From the NCBI GenBank assembly GCA_027365485.1, contig DAHXNH010000046.1:1-44959 (forward strand): DNA of 44,959 nt, read 5' to 3'. The DNA is from Clostridiales bacterium. Lineage in GTDB: Bacteria > Bacillota > Sulfobacillia > Sulfobacillales > Sulfobacillaceae. Positions 1 through 8,172 of this stretch are shown here, one piece after another. Below the pieces are notes generated by a model. It was not told the origin of the DNA, ran no database searches, and saw only the letters and a program-made list of their open reading frames with translations. The position numbers were made by a program, and so were the translations under genes. Numbering within the stretch: position 1 is the stretch's first letter; each line of letters opens with the position of its first letter.

Positions 1-1018
1 GGGGAACTGTCATGACTGCGTCCACGGGCCGTGAGACCCTGGAGTGATCTTCCGGACTCGTCACGGCTTATCCCACCAGCAACCTGCCGGGGTTCAGCCG
101 GACTACGCCTTAACGCTCCCCGGAAGGGAACGGGACGGCGATACGTGATCCGTGTGATTTCACCACGTCAGATTCTAATGCTACTTTTATAGTGGCCACG
201 AGGGTTCGCCTGTTTTATCGTCTGGTCGTGACGGCGCGATACATTTTACACTTCCCACGATTGCGAGAGGCAACCGCACGAACGTATCCAGTGGTCAAAG
301 AACGAACATGCGTTTTTTAGTAAAAGATTTGCCTGACGGCAACGCCTTGTATCTTTGCCCGAAACGGCGGAGTTTTACGGCGCATTTGAATAAAAAACCT
401 GCGCCCCATCCTAACTATCTCGAGATCGGCTCCTTGATTAAGGGTTCAGAGATCGCCGGCATGCCCGGTTCGGTCTCCGGATCGAGTGTTCGGTACAAAG
501 GCTCCGCTTTCTCGTCGGGAACGCGAGCCGTCAAGCTTGGCACTGGCCGCAAACCACTCGTCTTTTTGATCAAAGATTCAGCACGGTCCATGAGCCCGCT
601 GCCGACAGCATCCGACGCTCGTGAATCCCGTAAAAAGCGCTCGGAGAGCGTCTCGGTCTCGATACCAACCCCTCCCAATTCATTTTCCCGTGAGCGCTTA
701 GGAAAAACGCCTGCGGCGGCTGAAGGCTCAAACGCGGATGTTTGGGTTCGGTGCGCCACCTCCCGGGATTCGCACTGAGCGCAGCCGGCGGCCACCGGAG
801 AAGGTCCTTCCAACACTGCGGACGACAACTGCTCGGCCGGGCCGCCGCTCCAGGAGGCTTCACTTTTTTCCGCCCTTGTGTGCTAAAGTGGGAACGAGGA
901 TAGACCCGACGGTGAATAGGAGCGCCTGGATGCCTTTGGGACATTGTGCGGGCAGTCGTGGTAGTCCGCATGCGGCCATCGAGCGCTTGGTAACCGTATC
1001 GTCCGAGGCCAAAGGAGC
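1..1018. other. Region without a confident gene, left edge
   Basis: No reading frame here is convincing. Frame 3 carries a short open tail ending at a TGA at 45-47 (last residues GTVMTASTGRETLE), which could be the end of a gene running off the left edge; its style recalls TnpB tails, but it is far too short to assign. At about 92-123 CCGGGG and CCCCGG can pair as a stem. Two opposing frames overlap across roughly 308-828; the minus one is listed separately as a weak candidate. No promoter for deoA could be fixed: TTGTGT near 875 with GATAGA 17 bases later is a poor match. Confidence 0.4.
415..828 (-). CDS. Possible small hydrophilic protein, unknown
   Basis: I do not recognise this protein. 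The minus-strand frame is open for 137 codons, is very hydrophilic and charged, and its C-terminal 90 codons (a stretch with ETETLSERFLRDSR and later DPETEPGMPAISEP) have codon use like the neighbouring real genes. It has no membrane segment, no cysteine cluster and no clear Shine-Dalgarno site at the TTG at 828; a later GTG or TTG start is equally possible. An overlapping plus-strand frame (308-778) is about as long, so either may be the shadow of the other, or both may be spurious. Treat as a hypothesis only. Confidence 0.22.
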   Translation of the reverse strand: MSSAVLEGPSPVAAGCAQCESREVAHRTQTSAFEPSAAAGVFPKRSRENELGGVGIETETLSERFLRDSRASDAVGSGLMDRAESLIKKTSGLRPVPSLTARVPDEKAEPLYRTLDPETEPGMPAISEPLIKEPISR

Positions 1019-1027
1019 TTGACATGG

Positions 1028-2323
1028 ATGTTAGATTTTATCGAAAAGACGCGGGACGGCATCGCACTAAGTACGGAAGATATTCAGCGGCTCGTCACTG
1101 GGATTGTCGCTGAGACCTGGCCAGACTATCAACTCGCCGCATGGCTGATGGCGGTGGTGCTTCGGGGTCTCACTGAGCAGGAAACCTTCGAACTGGCCGG
1201 TGCGATGGCATTTTCAACCGGTCGACCCACCCCTTTGGGAGTCGTAGACAAGCACTCAACCGGCGGCGTGGGCGATAAGACGACGTTGGTGCTAGCCCCC
1301 CTGTTAGCTTCCCTGGGGCTGCCGATGGCTAAAATGTCAGGACGGGGCCTTGGCCACACCGGTGGCACCGTCGACAAACTGGAGAGCATCCCTGGCTTTC
1401 GAACCTCTCTCACGATTGACGAAATACGCCGGCAAGTGGACGATATTGGCGTCGCCGTCGTGGCCCAATCGGAAGAATTGGCCCCGGCGGACCGCCGCCT
1501 CTATGCCTTGCGCGACGTTACCGGCACAGTCAACAACGTGTCGCTGATCGCTTCGTCCATTATGTCTAAAAAATTAGCCTCGGGAACGCCCAACCTGGTC
1601 TTAGATGTCAAGGTGGGCAGCGGGGCGTTCATGGCCAATCTCCCCCGGGCCCGGTCTTTGGCTCAGCTCATGGTGAACATTGGCCATCATCACGGGTTAA
1701 AGACGACCGCACTCATCACCAGCATGCAGCAGCCCTTGGGTTGGGCGATAGGCAATGCCATCGAAGTGAATGAGGCCATGGATTGCCTGCATCACGCAGG
1801 ACCAAGCGACTTGCAACACGAAGTCATCGAATTGGCGGCCGAACTCCTAGGTTTGGCCCGAGGCACTTCCCTCGCTAGCGCCCGCTTAGAAGCCGACCAG
1901 GCCTTGACCGACGGGCGCGCGTGGGCACAATTTCAACAATGGATTATCCGCCAAGGCGCTTTCCCCGGAACATTGGACCTTCCGTTGCGGTTGGCGCCTA
2001 TCCGCCGGGAATACAAAGCGTCCTATAATTCTGCGATCCATGCCATTCACACCCGAGCCCTTGGCGAAATCGCGCTCAATTTGGGAGCGGGCCGCCACCG
2101 AATCGACGATCCCATCGACCCTGAAGTCGGTCTTTTGTGTTATGCCAAAGCAGGGCACACGGTGAGAGTCGGTGACCTTTTAGCAGTCGTTTATGCCCGC
2201 AACCCCGAGGATGCGGACAGGGCGCTTCGGGACTTGCCACTAGCGTTTCAGTTGGGTGAACCTAGTGCCCCGTCCCCCTTGGTCTTGGATCGAATCGGCG
2301 AGTTATCCACGAAAGGACGTTAA
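1028..2323 (+). CDS. deoA: Pyrimidine-nucleoside / thymidine phosphorylase
   Basis: Cytosolic enzyme that splits (deoxy)uridine or thymidine with phosphate to give the base and (deoxy)ribose-1-phosphate. The family signature is clear: SGRGLGHTGGTVDKLESI near residue 105, preceded by DKHSTGGVGDKTTL (phosphate-binding loop) and followed by SIMSKKLASG and LDVKVGSGAFM. Length of 431 residues matches the family. The start is taken at ATG 1028, ten bases after AGGAG (1013-1017); a TTG at 1019 is in frame but lies on the ribosome site. deoB starts 5 bases after the stop, so the pair is surely one operon for nucleoside salvage, the sugar phosphate passing straight to DeoB. Whether thymidine or uridine is preferred cannot be told by eye. 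Confidence 0.95.
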   Translation: MLDFIEKTRDGIALSTEDIQRLVTGIVAETWPDYQLAAWLMAVVLRGLTEQETFELAGAMAFSTGRPTPLGVVDKHSTGGVGDKTTLVLAPLLASLGLPMAKMSGRGLGHTGGTVDKLESIPGFRTSLTIDEIRRQVDDIGVAVVAQSEELAPADRRLYALRDVTGTVNNVSLIASSIMSKKLASGTPNLVLDVKVGSGAFMANLPRARSLAQLMVNIGHHHGLKTTALITSMQQPLGWAIGNAIEVNEAMDCLHHAGPSDLQHEVIELAAELLGLARGTSLASARLEADQALTDGRAWAQFQQWIIRQGAFPGTLDLPLRLAPIRREYKASYNSAIHAIHTRALGEIALNLGAGRHRIDDPIDPEVGLLCYAKAGHTVRVGDLLAVVYARNPEDADRALRDLPLAFQLGEPSAPSPLVLDRIGELSTKGR

Positions 2324-2328
2324 AACCC

Positions 2329-3498
2329 ATGCGCATCGCTGTTATGGTCATGGATTCCGGCGGCATCGGCGAGGCGCCAGACAGCGCCGACTTTGGCGAC
2401 TCCGGAGCCAATACCATCGGTCATACCGCCCAGGCTGTAGGCGGTATCAGTCTTCCTCATTTGAGCACTATGGGACTGACGCAGTTGGTCCCGATTCCCG
2501 GCACCAACGATCAAGCGCTCAAAGGCGTAGCCTATCCGGTGTACCCCAAGGCTCGCGGCAAAGACACCCTGGCCGGACATTGGGAGATGATGGGGGTCAC
2601 CCTCAGGGAACCTTTTCAAACCTTTCCTCAGGGATTTCCGGAGGAAGTCGTGGCAGCCCTTGAGCATCAATTCGGTCGATCACTGATTGGCAATGTGGCG
2701 CTATCGGGGACGGAAATGCTCGACCGATTCGGTCCCGAACACCTAGCGACGGGTTCGCCGATCGTTTATACGTCAGCCGACAGTGTTCTGCAAATTGCTG
2801 CCCACGAACACGTAGTACCGCTGGCGACGCTTTATGACTGGTGCCGCGCTGCCCGCGAGATCATGCAAGGCTCATACCGGGTCGGGCGCATCATTGCGCG
2901 ACCCTTCGTCGGAGTGCCCGGCGGCTTTGTTCGCACTGTCAACCGCCATGACTTTGCCGTCGAACCTCCATGGCCGACCATGGTCGATAACCTCACGCAA
3001 GCCGGAATCAAAACCGTGGCCGTGGGCAAGATCTCTGACATTTTTTCAGGCCGAGGCTTCACCCAAACGATCGCTACCACCAGCAATCGAGACGGCTTAG
3101 AAAAGACTTTGGCCGTCTTGCAGGCCTCCACGGTAGAACCGGAGTTTATCTTCGTCAATTTAGTCGAGTTTGATTCCCACTTTGGACACCGACGCGATCC
3201 TCAAGGGTACGCCCGCGCCTTGAAAGAACTTGACGAATTTTTACCGCAGTTATGGATGGCTCTCGGGGCTTCGGACCAACTATGGATTACCGCCGATCAT
3301 GGCTGTGACCCTACCTACAGCGGTACCGACCACACCCGCGAAACGTTGCCTTGGATTGCTTGGGGACCTCAGTTGACCGGATTCGCAGGGGCTCCCCGCC
3401 AAGGACTGCAAGACATCGCAGCCACCTTGTCGGCCTTATTCCAAGTGCCGGCGGTCGGCCATGGCATCCCCGCACAAGAACTGCTCAGGCCGTATTGA
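2329..3498 (+). CDS. deoB: Phosphopentomutase
   Basis: Interconverts (deoxy)ribose-1-phosphate and (deoxy)ribose-5-phosphate, linking nucleoside breakdown to the pentose phosphate pool. It is an alkaline-phosphatase-superfamily metalloenzyme. Metal and active-site motifs seen: MVMDSGGIGEAPD at the N-terminus, GKDTLAGHWEMMG near residue 80, VNLVEFDSHFGHRRD near 280 and ITADHGCDPTYSGTDHTRE near 320. Length of 389 residues is normal. An AAAGGA ribosome site lies in the last codons of deoA, 5 bases upstream of the stop, so translation is probably coupled. About 220 bases separate it from purK, which has its own promoter. Confidence 0.96.
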   Translation: MRIAVMVMDSGGIGEAPDSADFGDSGANTIGHTAQAVGGISLPHLSTMGLTQLVPIPGTNDQALKGVAYPVYPKARGKDTLAGHWEMMGVTLREPFQTFPQGFPEEVVAALEHQFGRSLIGNVALSGTEMLDRFGPEHLATGSPIVYTSADSVLQIAAHEHVVPLATLYDWCRAAREIMQGSYRVGRIIARPFVGVPGGFVRTVNRHDFAVEPPWPTMVDNLTQAGIKTVAVGKISDIFSGRGFTQTIATTSNRDGLEKTLAVLQASTVEPEFIFVNLVEFDSHFGHRRDPQGYARALKELDEFLPQLWMALGASDQLWITADHGCDPTYSGTDHTRETLPWIAWGPQLTGFAGAPRQGLQDIAATLSALFQVPAVGHGIPAQELLRPY

Positions 3499-3675
3499 CC
3501 TTAACCTTTAGCCATTTTCCCCTCGCTCGACGCCAACCGGCCCATCATGGGGGTAGGCGAGAAAACGTCGGCGACCCGCGGTTCTCTCAAGCGACGGTTA
3601 GATCGCCAAATAAAGCGGCCTTGGCCGGGGATTTCAACCGCGAGGATGACCTTGGCCTCATAGACGCCTCGATCT

Positions 3676-3684
3676 TGCTATAAT
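3676..3684 (+). promoter_or_regulatory. Extended -10 promoter of purK
   Basis: TGCTATAAT at 3676-3684 is a perfect extended -10 element. No good -35 lies 16-18 bases upstream, which is acceptable for an extended -10 promoter. Transcription would begin near 3691 and leave a leader of about 30 bases with GGAGG at 3709-3713 before ATG 3720, too short for a purine riboswitch. Confidence 0.65.
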
Positions 3685-3719
3685 AGGGCACAAAGAACAA
3701 CCAATAGCGGAGGGCAAGC

Positions 3720-4847
3720 ATGCGCTTAGGTATTTTAGGTGGCGGCCAATTAGCCAAAATGACGGTGGCAGCGGCGGCCCAACTGGGTATAGAAACCGTG
3801 GTGTGGTCTCTCACCCCGGGATTGCCCGCATCGCAGGCCTGCACCCTCACCATGGTCGGAGGCTTAGAGGATCCGGTGGTGCAAGCTCAAATGATCGCAG
3901 CCAGTGATGTCATCACGTTGGAAAGCGAGTTCATCCCGGCAGATATTTTGCTTCAGTTGCAATCCCGAGGCGCTAGGGTTTTGCCGACTCCGGCATCGGT
4001 GGCGGTGGTTCAGGACAAGTGGACGCAAAAAACGGCGCTCTCGGCCCACCACCTGCCGGTCAGCCCGGGTCGAGCGCTGCCTGACTTGGCATCGGCCCTT
4101 GACGCGGGCAAAGAGTTGGGCTTTCCGCTAGTGATTAAGACCCGGCGGCTGGGTTACGACGGCCATGGTACCTTTCAGGTCGAAGGGCAAACGGAAGTGG
4201 AAGCGCTGTTTAGGCGTCTGTCGCCGCCGCCGGACTTACTGATCGCCGAACGTTCAATTCCCTTTATCCGCGAGCTTTCGGTGATTGTCACCCGACGCCA
4301 AGATGGAAGCTTAGTCTCCTATCCCGTGGTTGAGACCCGTCAACCTCAATTTGTCTGTGAAGAGGTCTTGGCTCCCGCTCCCATCAGCCAAACCCTTGCC
4401 GCTCGAGCCAAGACGCTGGCCGAAGCTGCCGCCCAGGCATTAAATTTAGTGGGCACGTTGGCGGTGGAGATGTTCTTGGCCGCCGATGATAGCGTCATGA
4501 TTAACGAAATCGCCCCCCGCCCCCATAATTCTGGCCACTTTAGCATTGAGGCTAGCCATACGTCGCAGTTTGAGAACCATGTCCGCGCGGTTTTTGACCT
4601 GCCTTTGGGCTCCCCGGAGATGGCCTCGTCGGCGGCCGTCATGGTCAATATTCTAGGTCAGTCCGAGACCACCATCACGCCACTCGATCTCGCCCCGGCT
4701 TTGGCCATCCCCGGGGTTCACGTGCACTGGTATGGCAAGGATGCCGTCCGGCCAATGCGAAAAATGGGTCACATCACCGCGCTGGCGGACACCGTAGAAC
4801 AAGCCCAGGGCCAAGCCTGGAAGGCCCGCCGAGCTCTCAGATTCTAA
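3720..4847 (+). CDS. purK: N5-carboxyaminoimidazole ribonucleotide synthase
   Basis: ATP-grasp enzyme of de novo purine synthesis that carboxylates AIR with bicarbonate to N5-CAIR, the substrate of PurE. The N-terminal Rossmann-like motif is [15 protein letters not shown]-grasp segments include [18 protein letters not shown] (about residues 137-155), [20 protein letters not shown] and the conserved [12 protein letters not shown]. Length of 375 residues is typical. Start ATG 3720 follows GGAGG by 6 bases. purE follows after 38 bases. Placement next to deoAB groups nucleotide salvage and synthesis, though purK has its own promoter. Confidence 0.96.
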   Translation: MRLGILGGGQLAKMTVAAAAQLGIETVVWSLTPGLPASQACTLTMVGGLEDPVVQAQMIAASDVITLESEFIPADILLQLQSRGARVLPTPASVAVVQDKWTQKTALSAHHLPVSPGRALPDLASALDAGKELGFPLVIKTRRLGYDGHGTFQVEGQTEVEALFRRLSPPPDLLIAERSIPFIRELSVIVTRRQDGSLVSYPVVETRQPQFVCEEVLAPAPISQTLAARAKTLAEAAAQALNLVGTLAVEMFLAADDSVMINEIAPRPHNSGHFSIEASHTSQFENHVRAVFDLPLGSPEMASSAAVMVNILGQSETTITPLDLAPALAIPGVHVHWYGKDAVRPMRKMGHITALADTVEQAQGQAWKARRALRF

Positions 4848-4885
4848 GTCCTGGCCAGGGAATTGGCCGGAAAGGGAGTGGTGTT

Positions 4886-5419
4886 ATGCCAGATCAACGA
4901 GTCAGCATCATCATGGGCAGTGATTCGGATTGGGAGATCATGCAAGCTGCAGAAGGAGTTCTGCGTGAGTTTGTGGTTCCCTACGAAGTTCGGGTGGTCT
5001 CCGCTCACCGTACTCCCCAATGGATGGCGGAGTACGCCGACACCGCTCACAGCCGAGGCATTGCGGTAATCATTGCCGCTGCTGGCGGCGCCGCCCACCT
5101 GCCTGGAATGGTCGCCGCGCATACCCCCATTCCTGTCATCGGCGTACCCATTCCCAGCCGCCACCTTCAGGGACTCGACTCCCTGCTCTCGATCGTGCAG
5201 ATGCCAAGCGGCGTGCCCGTAGCCACGGTCGCCATCGGTGGTGCCGGTAATGCCGCGCTCTTAGCCATATCCATCATTTCCCTTGGGGATGAAGCGCTCT
5301 TCGATAAGCTGGTAGCCTACCGAAAACACTTGGCCGAGGCGTCGATGGCCAAAGATCTGAAACTCGGGCATTCATCTGAGTCGACTCCGTATGAGTCGGA
5401 TCCCTCAGGGATACCCTAG
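4886..5419 (+). CDS. purE: 5-(carboxyamino)imidazole ribonucleotide mutase
   Basis: Class I PurE: moves the carboxylate of N5-CAIR to C4 giving CAIR. Motifs are [15 protein letters not shown] at the N-terminus (phosphate binding), [30 protein letters not shown] (about residues 65-85) and [31 protein letters not shown]. Residues through about 160 cover the family fold; a polar tail of about 15 residues (rich in S, E, D, P) follows. Starts at ATG 4886 after AAAGGGAG. No terminator is seen before the downstream sdh genes, 44 bases away, so read-through into them is possible. Confidence 0.96.
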   Translation: MPDQRVSIIMGSDSDWEIMQAAEGVLREFVVPYEVRVVSAHRTPQWMAEYADTAHSRGIAVIIAAAGGAAHLPGMVAAHTPIPVIGVPIPSRHLQGLDSLLSIVQMPSGVPVATVAIGGAGNAALLAISIISLGDEALFDKLVAYRKHLAEASMAKDLKLGHSSESTPYESDPSGIP

Positions 5420-5463
5420 GACGGGATCCGCCGAAAGGCAATCGCGGGGTCCCGGAGGAGATC

Positions 5464-6216
5464 TTGTCGGTGGCCCAATCCCCATCTAGAGAAAAATCTC
5501 AACTCAAGCCCAAAGGCGAGACCGCCTGGTGGCTCGCCCCTAATCTGACCTTGGTGGTGTTTAGTCTCTTTGTTCTCTATTCCGCCTGGGAGGTCTTGAC
5601 TCACAATGTTGGGCGTTATCAAAACTATCTCTCGCCCTATTTTTCGCCCGATGTCGGTCTATGGCTCGGAGTGCCCTTCTTGCCAGCGGTGCTGGTGGCT
5701 TGGATCCCGCTGGGCTTTCGCGCTAGTTGCTATTACTATCGGCGCGAATACTATCGAGGATTTTTTCGTGATCCGGCAGCGTGTGGCATTCGCGACCGGG
5801 CCAAAAGGTACCAAGGGGAGACCCGAGCGCCATTATCTTGGAACAATCTTCACCGATTTTTTCTTTATCTCGCCTTGGTCGTCGTGGTCTTTTTATGGAA
5901 GGACGCGGTCGATGGATTGTGGTATCAAGGCCACCTTGAGGTCGGCCTCGGTTCCGTGATTTTGCTCTTAGACGCTATTTTATTGTCTTTCTATACATTT
6001 TCCTGCCACGCCTTCCGCCATTTGGTCGGTGGCAACATCGACTGCTTCAGCTGCCAATCAAGGGGACGTTCGAGATATCGTTGGTGGCGTACGATCTCCA
6101 CCCTAAACCAACGCCATGGCCTCTTCGCCTGGACCTCAATGTTCATGGTTTGGGGAACCGACCTCTATATCCGGCTGCTGTTAAGCGGCGTCATTCATGA
6201 TGTCAAGTTTTTCTAA
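5464..6216 (+). CDS. sdhC: Succinate dehydrogenase (Sdh1-type) membrane anchor
   Basis: Membrane subunit of a succinate:quinone oxidoreductase, carrying electrons from the iron-sulfur subunit to quinone. About 5 hydrophobic spans are visible, with YYYRREYYRGFFRDP, AACGIRDRAKRYQGETR and the conserved LHRFFLYLAL. These resemble the anchor of actinobacterial Sdh1 (the mycobacterial Rv0249c type) from memory. Histidines in CHAFRHLVGG and QRHGLFAW are possible heme ligands. It begins with TTG 5464 close behind GGAGGAG (5454-5460); GTG 5470 is the alternative. In the related actinobacterial operons the flavoprotein gene follows immediately; here only a 223-base gap follows and then sdhB. Confidence 0.8.
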   Translation: MSVAQSPSREKSQLKPKGETAWWLAPNLTLVVFSLFVLYSAWEVLTHNVGRYQNYLSPYFSPDVGLWLGVPFLPAVLVAWIPLGFRASCYYYRREYYRGFFRDPAACGIRDRAKRYQGETRAPLSWNNLHRFFLYLALVVVVFLWKDAVDGLWYQGHLEVGLGSVILLLDAILLSFYTFSCHAFRHLVGGNIDCFSCQSRGRSRYRWWRTISTLNQRHGLFAWTSMFMVWGTDLYIRLLLSGVIHDVKFF

Positions 6217-6439
6217 TCCCCTCTAGCGTTTTGCCCCGGATGCGGGCATGACGACGCTTCCCGCTCGACCCATGGGCAAGATGTTCTGAGAGGTGGAACG
6301 CCACCCTAAGCGCCAGCCCAAAGGGCGGCTTGCGCTCTCACGGTGCTCGGCGACGGCCCGGGATCTCAGGGCCAGACCGAGGACGATCCTGGCCGCCATC
6401 GGTCAATGAAGGTTTCACAGCTTGCAAGGAGGGATACTC

Positions 6440-7210
6440 ATGGCCACGGACACCACTACCATCTACATTTATCGCGGCGACGCCAGCGGAGGCGAAGAAC
6501 GCCCCTATTTGGTCGAAATCAGTCCCGGGATGGTCATTTTGGACGCTATTCACTACATTCAAGCGAATGATGCGCCAGACCTCGCCGTGCGCTGGAACTG
6601 CAAGGCGGCGCACTGTGGTTCTTGCAGCGCAGAAATCAACGGCCATCCTCGTCTGCTGTGTAAGACCCGGCTCGACGATTATTTGGCGACCGACACGCCT
6701 GTGCATGTGCGACCCATGAAGACTTTTCCCATTATCCGCGATCTCGTCACCGACGTCTCATGGAACTATCGGATGGCCAAACGCATCCCTCCCTTTCATC
6801 CCGCCCATCGTGCGCCATTTACTCTATATCAGCGCGATGTGGCAAGAATCCAAGAGTTCAGACGGTGCATCGAGTGTTTCTTGTGCCAAGACATTTGCCA
6901 CGTCATTCGCGACCACGACGCAAAGGACGCCTATATGGGGCCGCGATTCATGGCCAAGTTGGCCGAGTTGGAAATGCATCCCATGGATACCGAAAACCGC
7001 ATTCCTTTTGTCAGAAACGACGCCGGGTTAGGCTGGTGCAACGTCACCCACTGTTGCTCGGAAGTGTGCCCCGAAGGGATTGAGATTACCGGAAACGCCA
7101 TTATTCCTCTCAAAGAACGGCTAGCCGATCAATTCTGGGACCCTGTGCGCCGGATCTTTCGGCGGTCATCGTTAATGGACGTTGGCCAGCATGAACCCAA
7201 AGATCCCTAA
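6440..7210 (+). CDS. sdhB: Succinate dehydrogenase/fumarate reductase iron-sulfur subunit
   Basis: Iron-sulfur subunit of complex II, passing electrons from the flavoprotein to the membrane anchor. Cluster ligands are present: the 2Fe-2S region RWNCKAAHCGSCSAEING with a further Cys in LLCKTR, then CIECFLCQDICHV and CNVTHCCSEVCPEGI for the 4Fe-4S and 3Fe-4S clusters. The sequence follows the Sdh1-type SdhB closely (DLAVRWNCKA, TFPVIRDLVTDVS-like). Start ATG 6440 follows AGGAGGG by 6-7 bases. The last codons overlap the convergent ctaB gene by 39 bases. The partner flavoprotein is not in the window, so a complete enzyme needs an sdhA elsewhere. Confidence 0.9.
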   Translation: MATDTTTIYIYRGDASGGEERPYLVEISPGMVILDAIHYIQANDAPDLAVRWNCKAAHCGSCSAEINGHPRLLCKTRLDDYLATDTPVHVRPMKTFPIIRDLVTDVSWNYRMAKRIPPFHPAHRAPFTLYQRDVARIQEFRRCIECFLCQDICHVIRDHDAKDAYMGPRFMAKLAELEMHPMDTENRIPFVRNDAGLGWCNVTHCCSEVCPEGIEITGNAIIPLKERLADQFWDPVRRIFRRSSLMDVGQHEPKDP

Positions 7211-8077
7211 AAGGTAGAGGAGGGAATAGCGAAAAGACCGCTTCGCCCACTCTAATTGGGGGGCTTGTTCTCGCAATAACCTCGCTAAAATCACCAAAAA
7301 CCCTAGTCCAAGCACTAAAGCCGCCACCAAATAGACGCGACCGACGACATGAGTCTCATACAACAGTACGGAACTCGCTAACAGCAACACCGCATAGATT
7401 AAGCTTTGCCACTTGGTGGAGCGCTCTCCCTGGACGACCGGCATCATGGGAATGTTGGCTTTAATATAGTCCTCATTTTTATAAAGGGCCAAGGACCAAA
7501 AGTGCGGTGGGGTCCACAGGAAAATCACTAAAAACATCAAAACCGCCGGCCAGGCCAAATGCCCTGTCGCCGCGGCCCAGCCCACCAACGGTGGAAAGGC
7601 ACCGGCGCCGCCGCCAATCACAATGTTCTGCGGCGTCCTGCGCTTCAACCACATGGTGTAAATTACCACGTAGTAGATGAAACCGCCAAAGGCCAGCAAA
7701 GCAGTTAAGCCATTCACCCCAAAGCCCAAAATCACTAAGGCCAAAGCCTCCAAACCCAACCCCAAGCCCAGCGCGGTCCGTTCAGAAATTCGCCCGGCAG
7801 GAATAGGACGGCTTTGTGTTCTGCCCATCACCTGATCAATATCCCGGTCATACCACATATTCAAGGCGGCAGCGCCACCCGTCGAACATCCCAGTCCGAC
7901 CAACGTCAACACGGTCATCGACCACGACGGCACATGGCCCAGGGCCACAATCATGGCACTGAAGCCGGTAAATAATAGCAACACCATAATTCTGGGCTTG
8001 GTTAGTGCCACCAAGTCCCTCATCATACTGTTCGGCCCGCCGCCCATACCCGTTCTCTGTCTCGCCGCTAGCTGCAC
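7172..8077 (-). CDS. ctaB: Protoheme IX farnesyltransferase (heme O synthase)
   Basis: UbiA-superfamily membrane prenyltransferase that adds farnesyl to heme B, giving heme O for conversion to heme A by CtaA. It shows the diphosphate-binding motif NMWYDRDIDQVMGRTQSRP near residue 80-98 and the second conserved stretch RRTPQNIVIGGGAGAFPP; about 8-9 transmembrane helices. It starts at GTG 8077 with AAAGGA about 11 bases upstream; an internal ATG (MRDLVALTKPR) is possible. It is the last gene of the minus-strand heme A set and overlaps sdhB tail to tail. An A+T-rich TATACT near 8130 may serve as its -10, without a good -35. Confidence 0.95.
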   Translation of the reverse strand: MQLAARQRTGMGGGPNSMMRDLVALTKPRIMVLLLFTGFSAMIVALGHVPSWSMTVLTLVGLGCSTGGAAALNMWYDRDIDQVMGRTQSRPIPAGRISERTALGLGLGLEALALVILGFGVNGLTALLAFGGFIYYVVIYTMWLKRRTPQNIVIGGGAGAFPPLVGWAAATGHLAWPAVLMFLVIFLWTPPHFWSLALYKNEDYIKANIPMMPVVQGERSTKWQSLIYAVLLLASSVLLYETHVVGRVYLVAALVLGLGFLVILARLLREQAPQLEWAKRSFRYSLLYLLGIFGFMLANVH

Positions 8078-8172
8078 TCCATCACCACATCCTTTACTCC
8101 TAAACCTGACATCGCCGGTGCGCTCTTCATAGTATAGATCTAGATCCCCGCTGCTGTATCGTACGCCACATG

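Noticed and set aside
1-47. Tail of a TnpB-type gene at the left edge
   Set aside because: Only about 14 codons are visible before the stop; the resemblance to TnpB tails is in style, not in a motif.
3685-3719. Purine riboswitch before purK
   Set aside because: The leader is only about 30 bases, too short for an aptamer.
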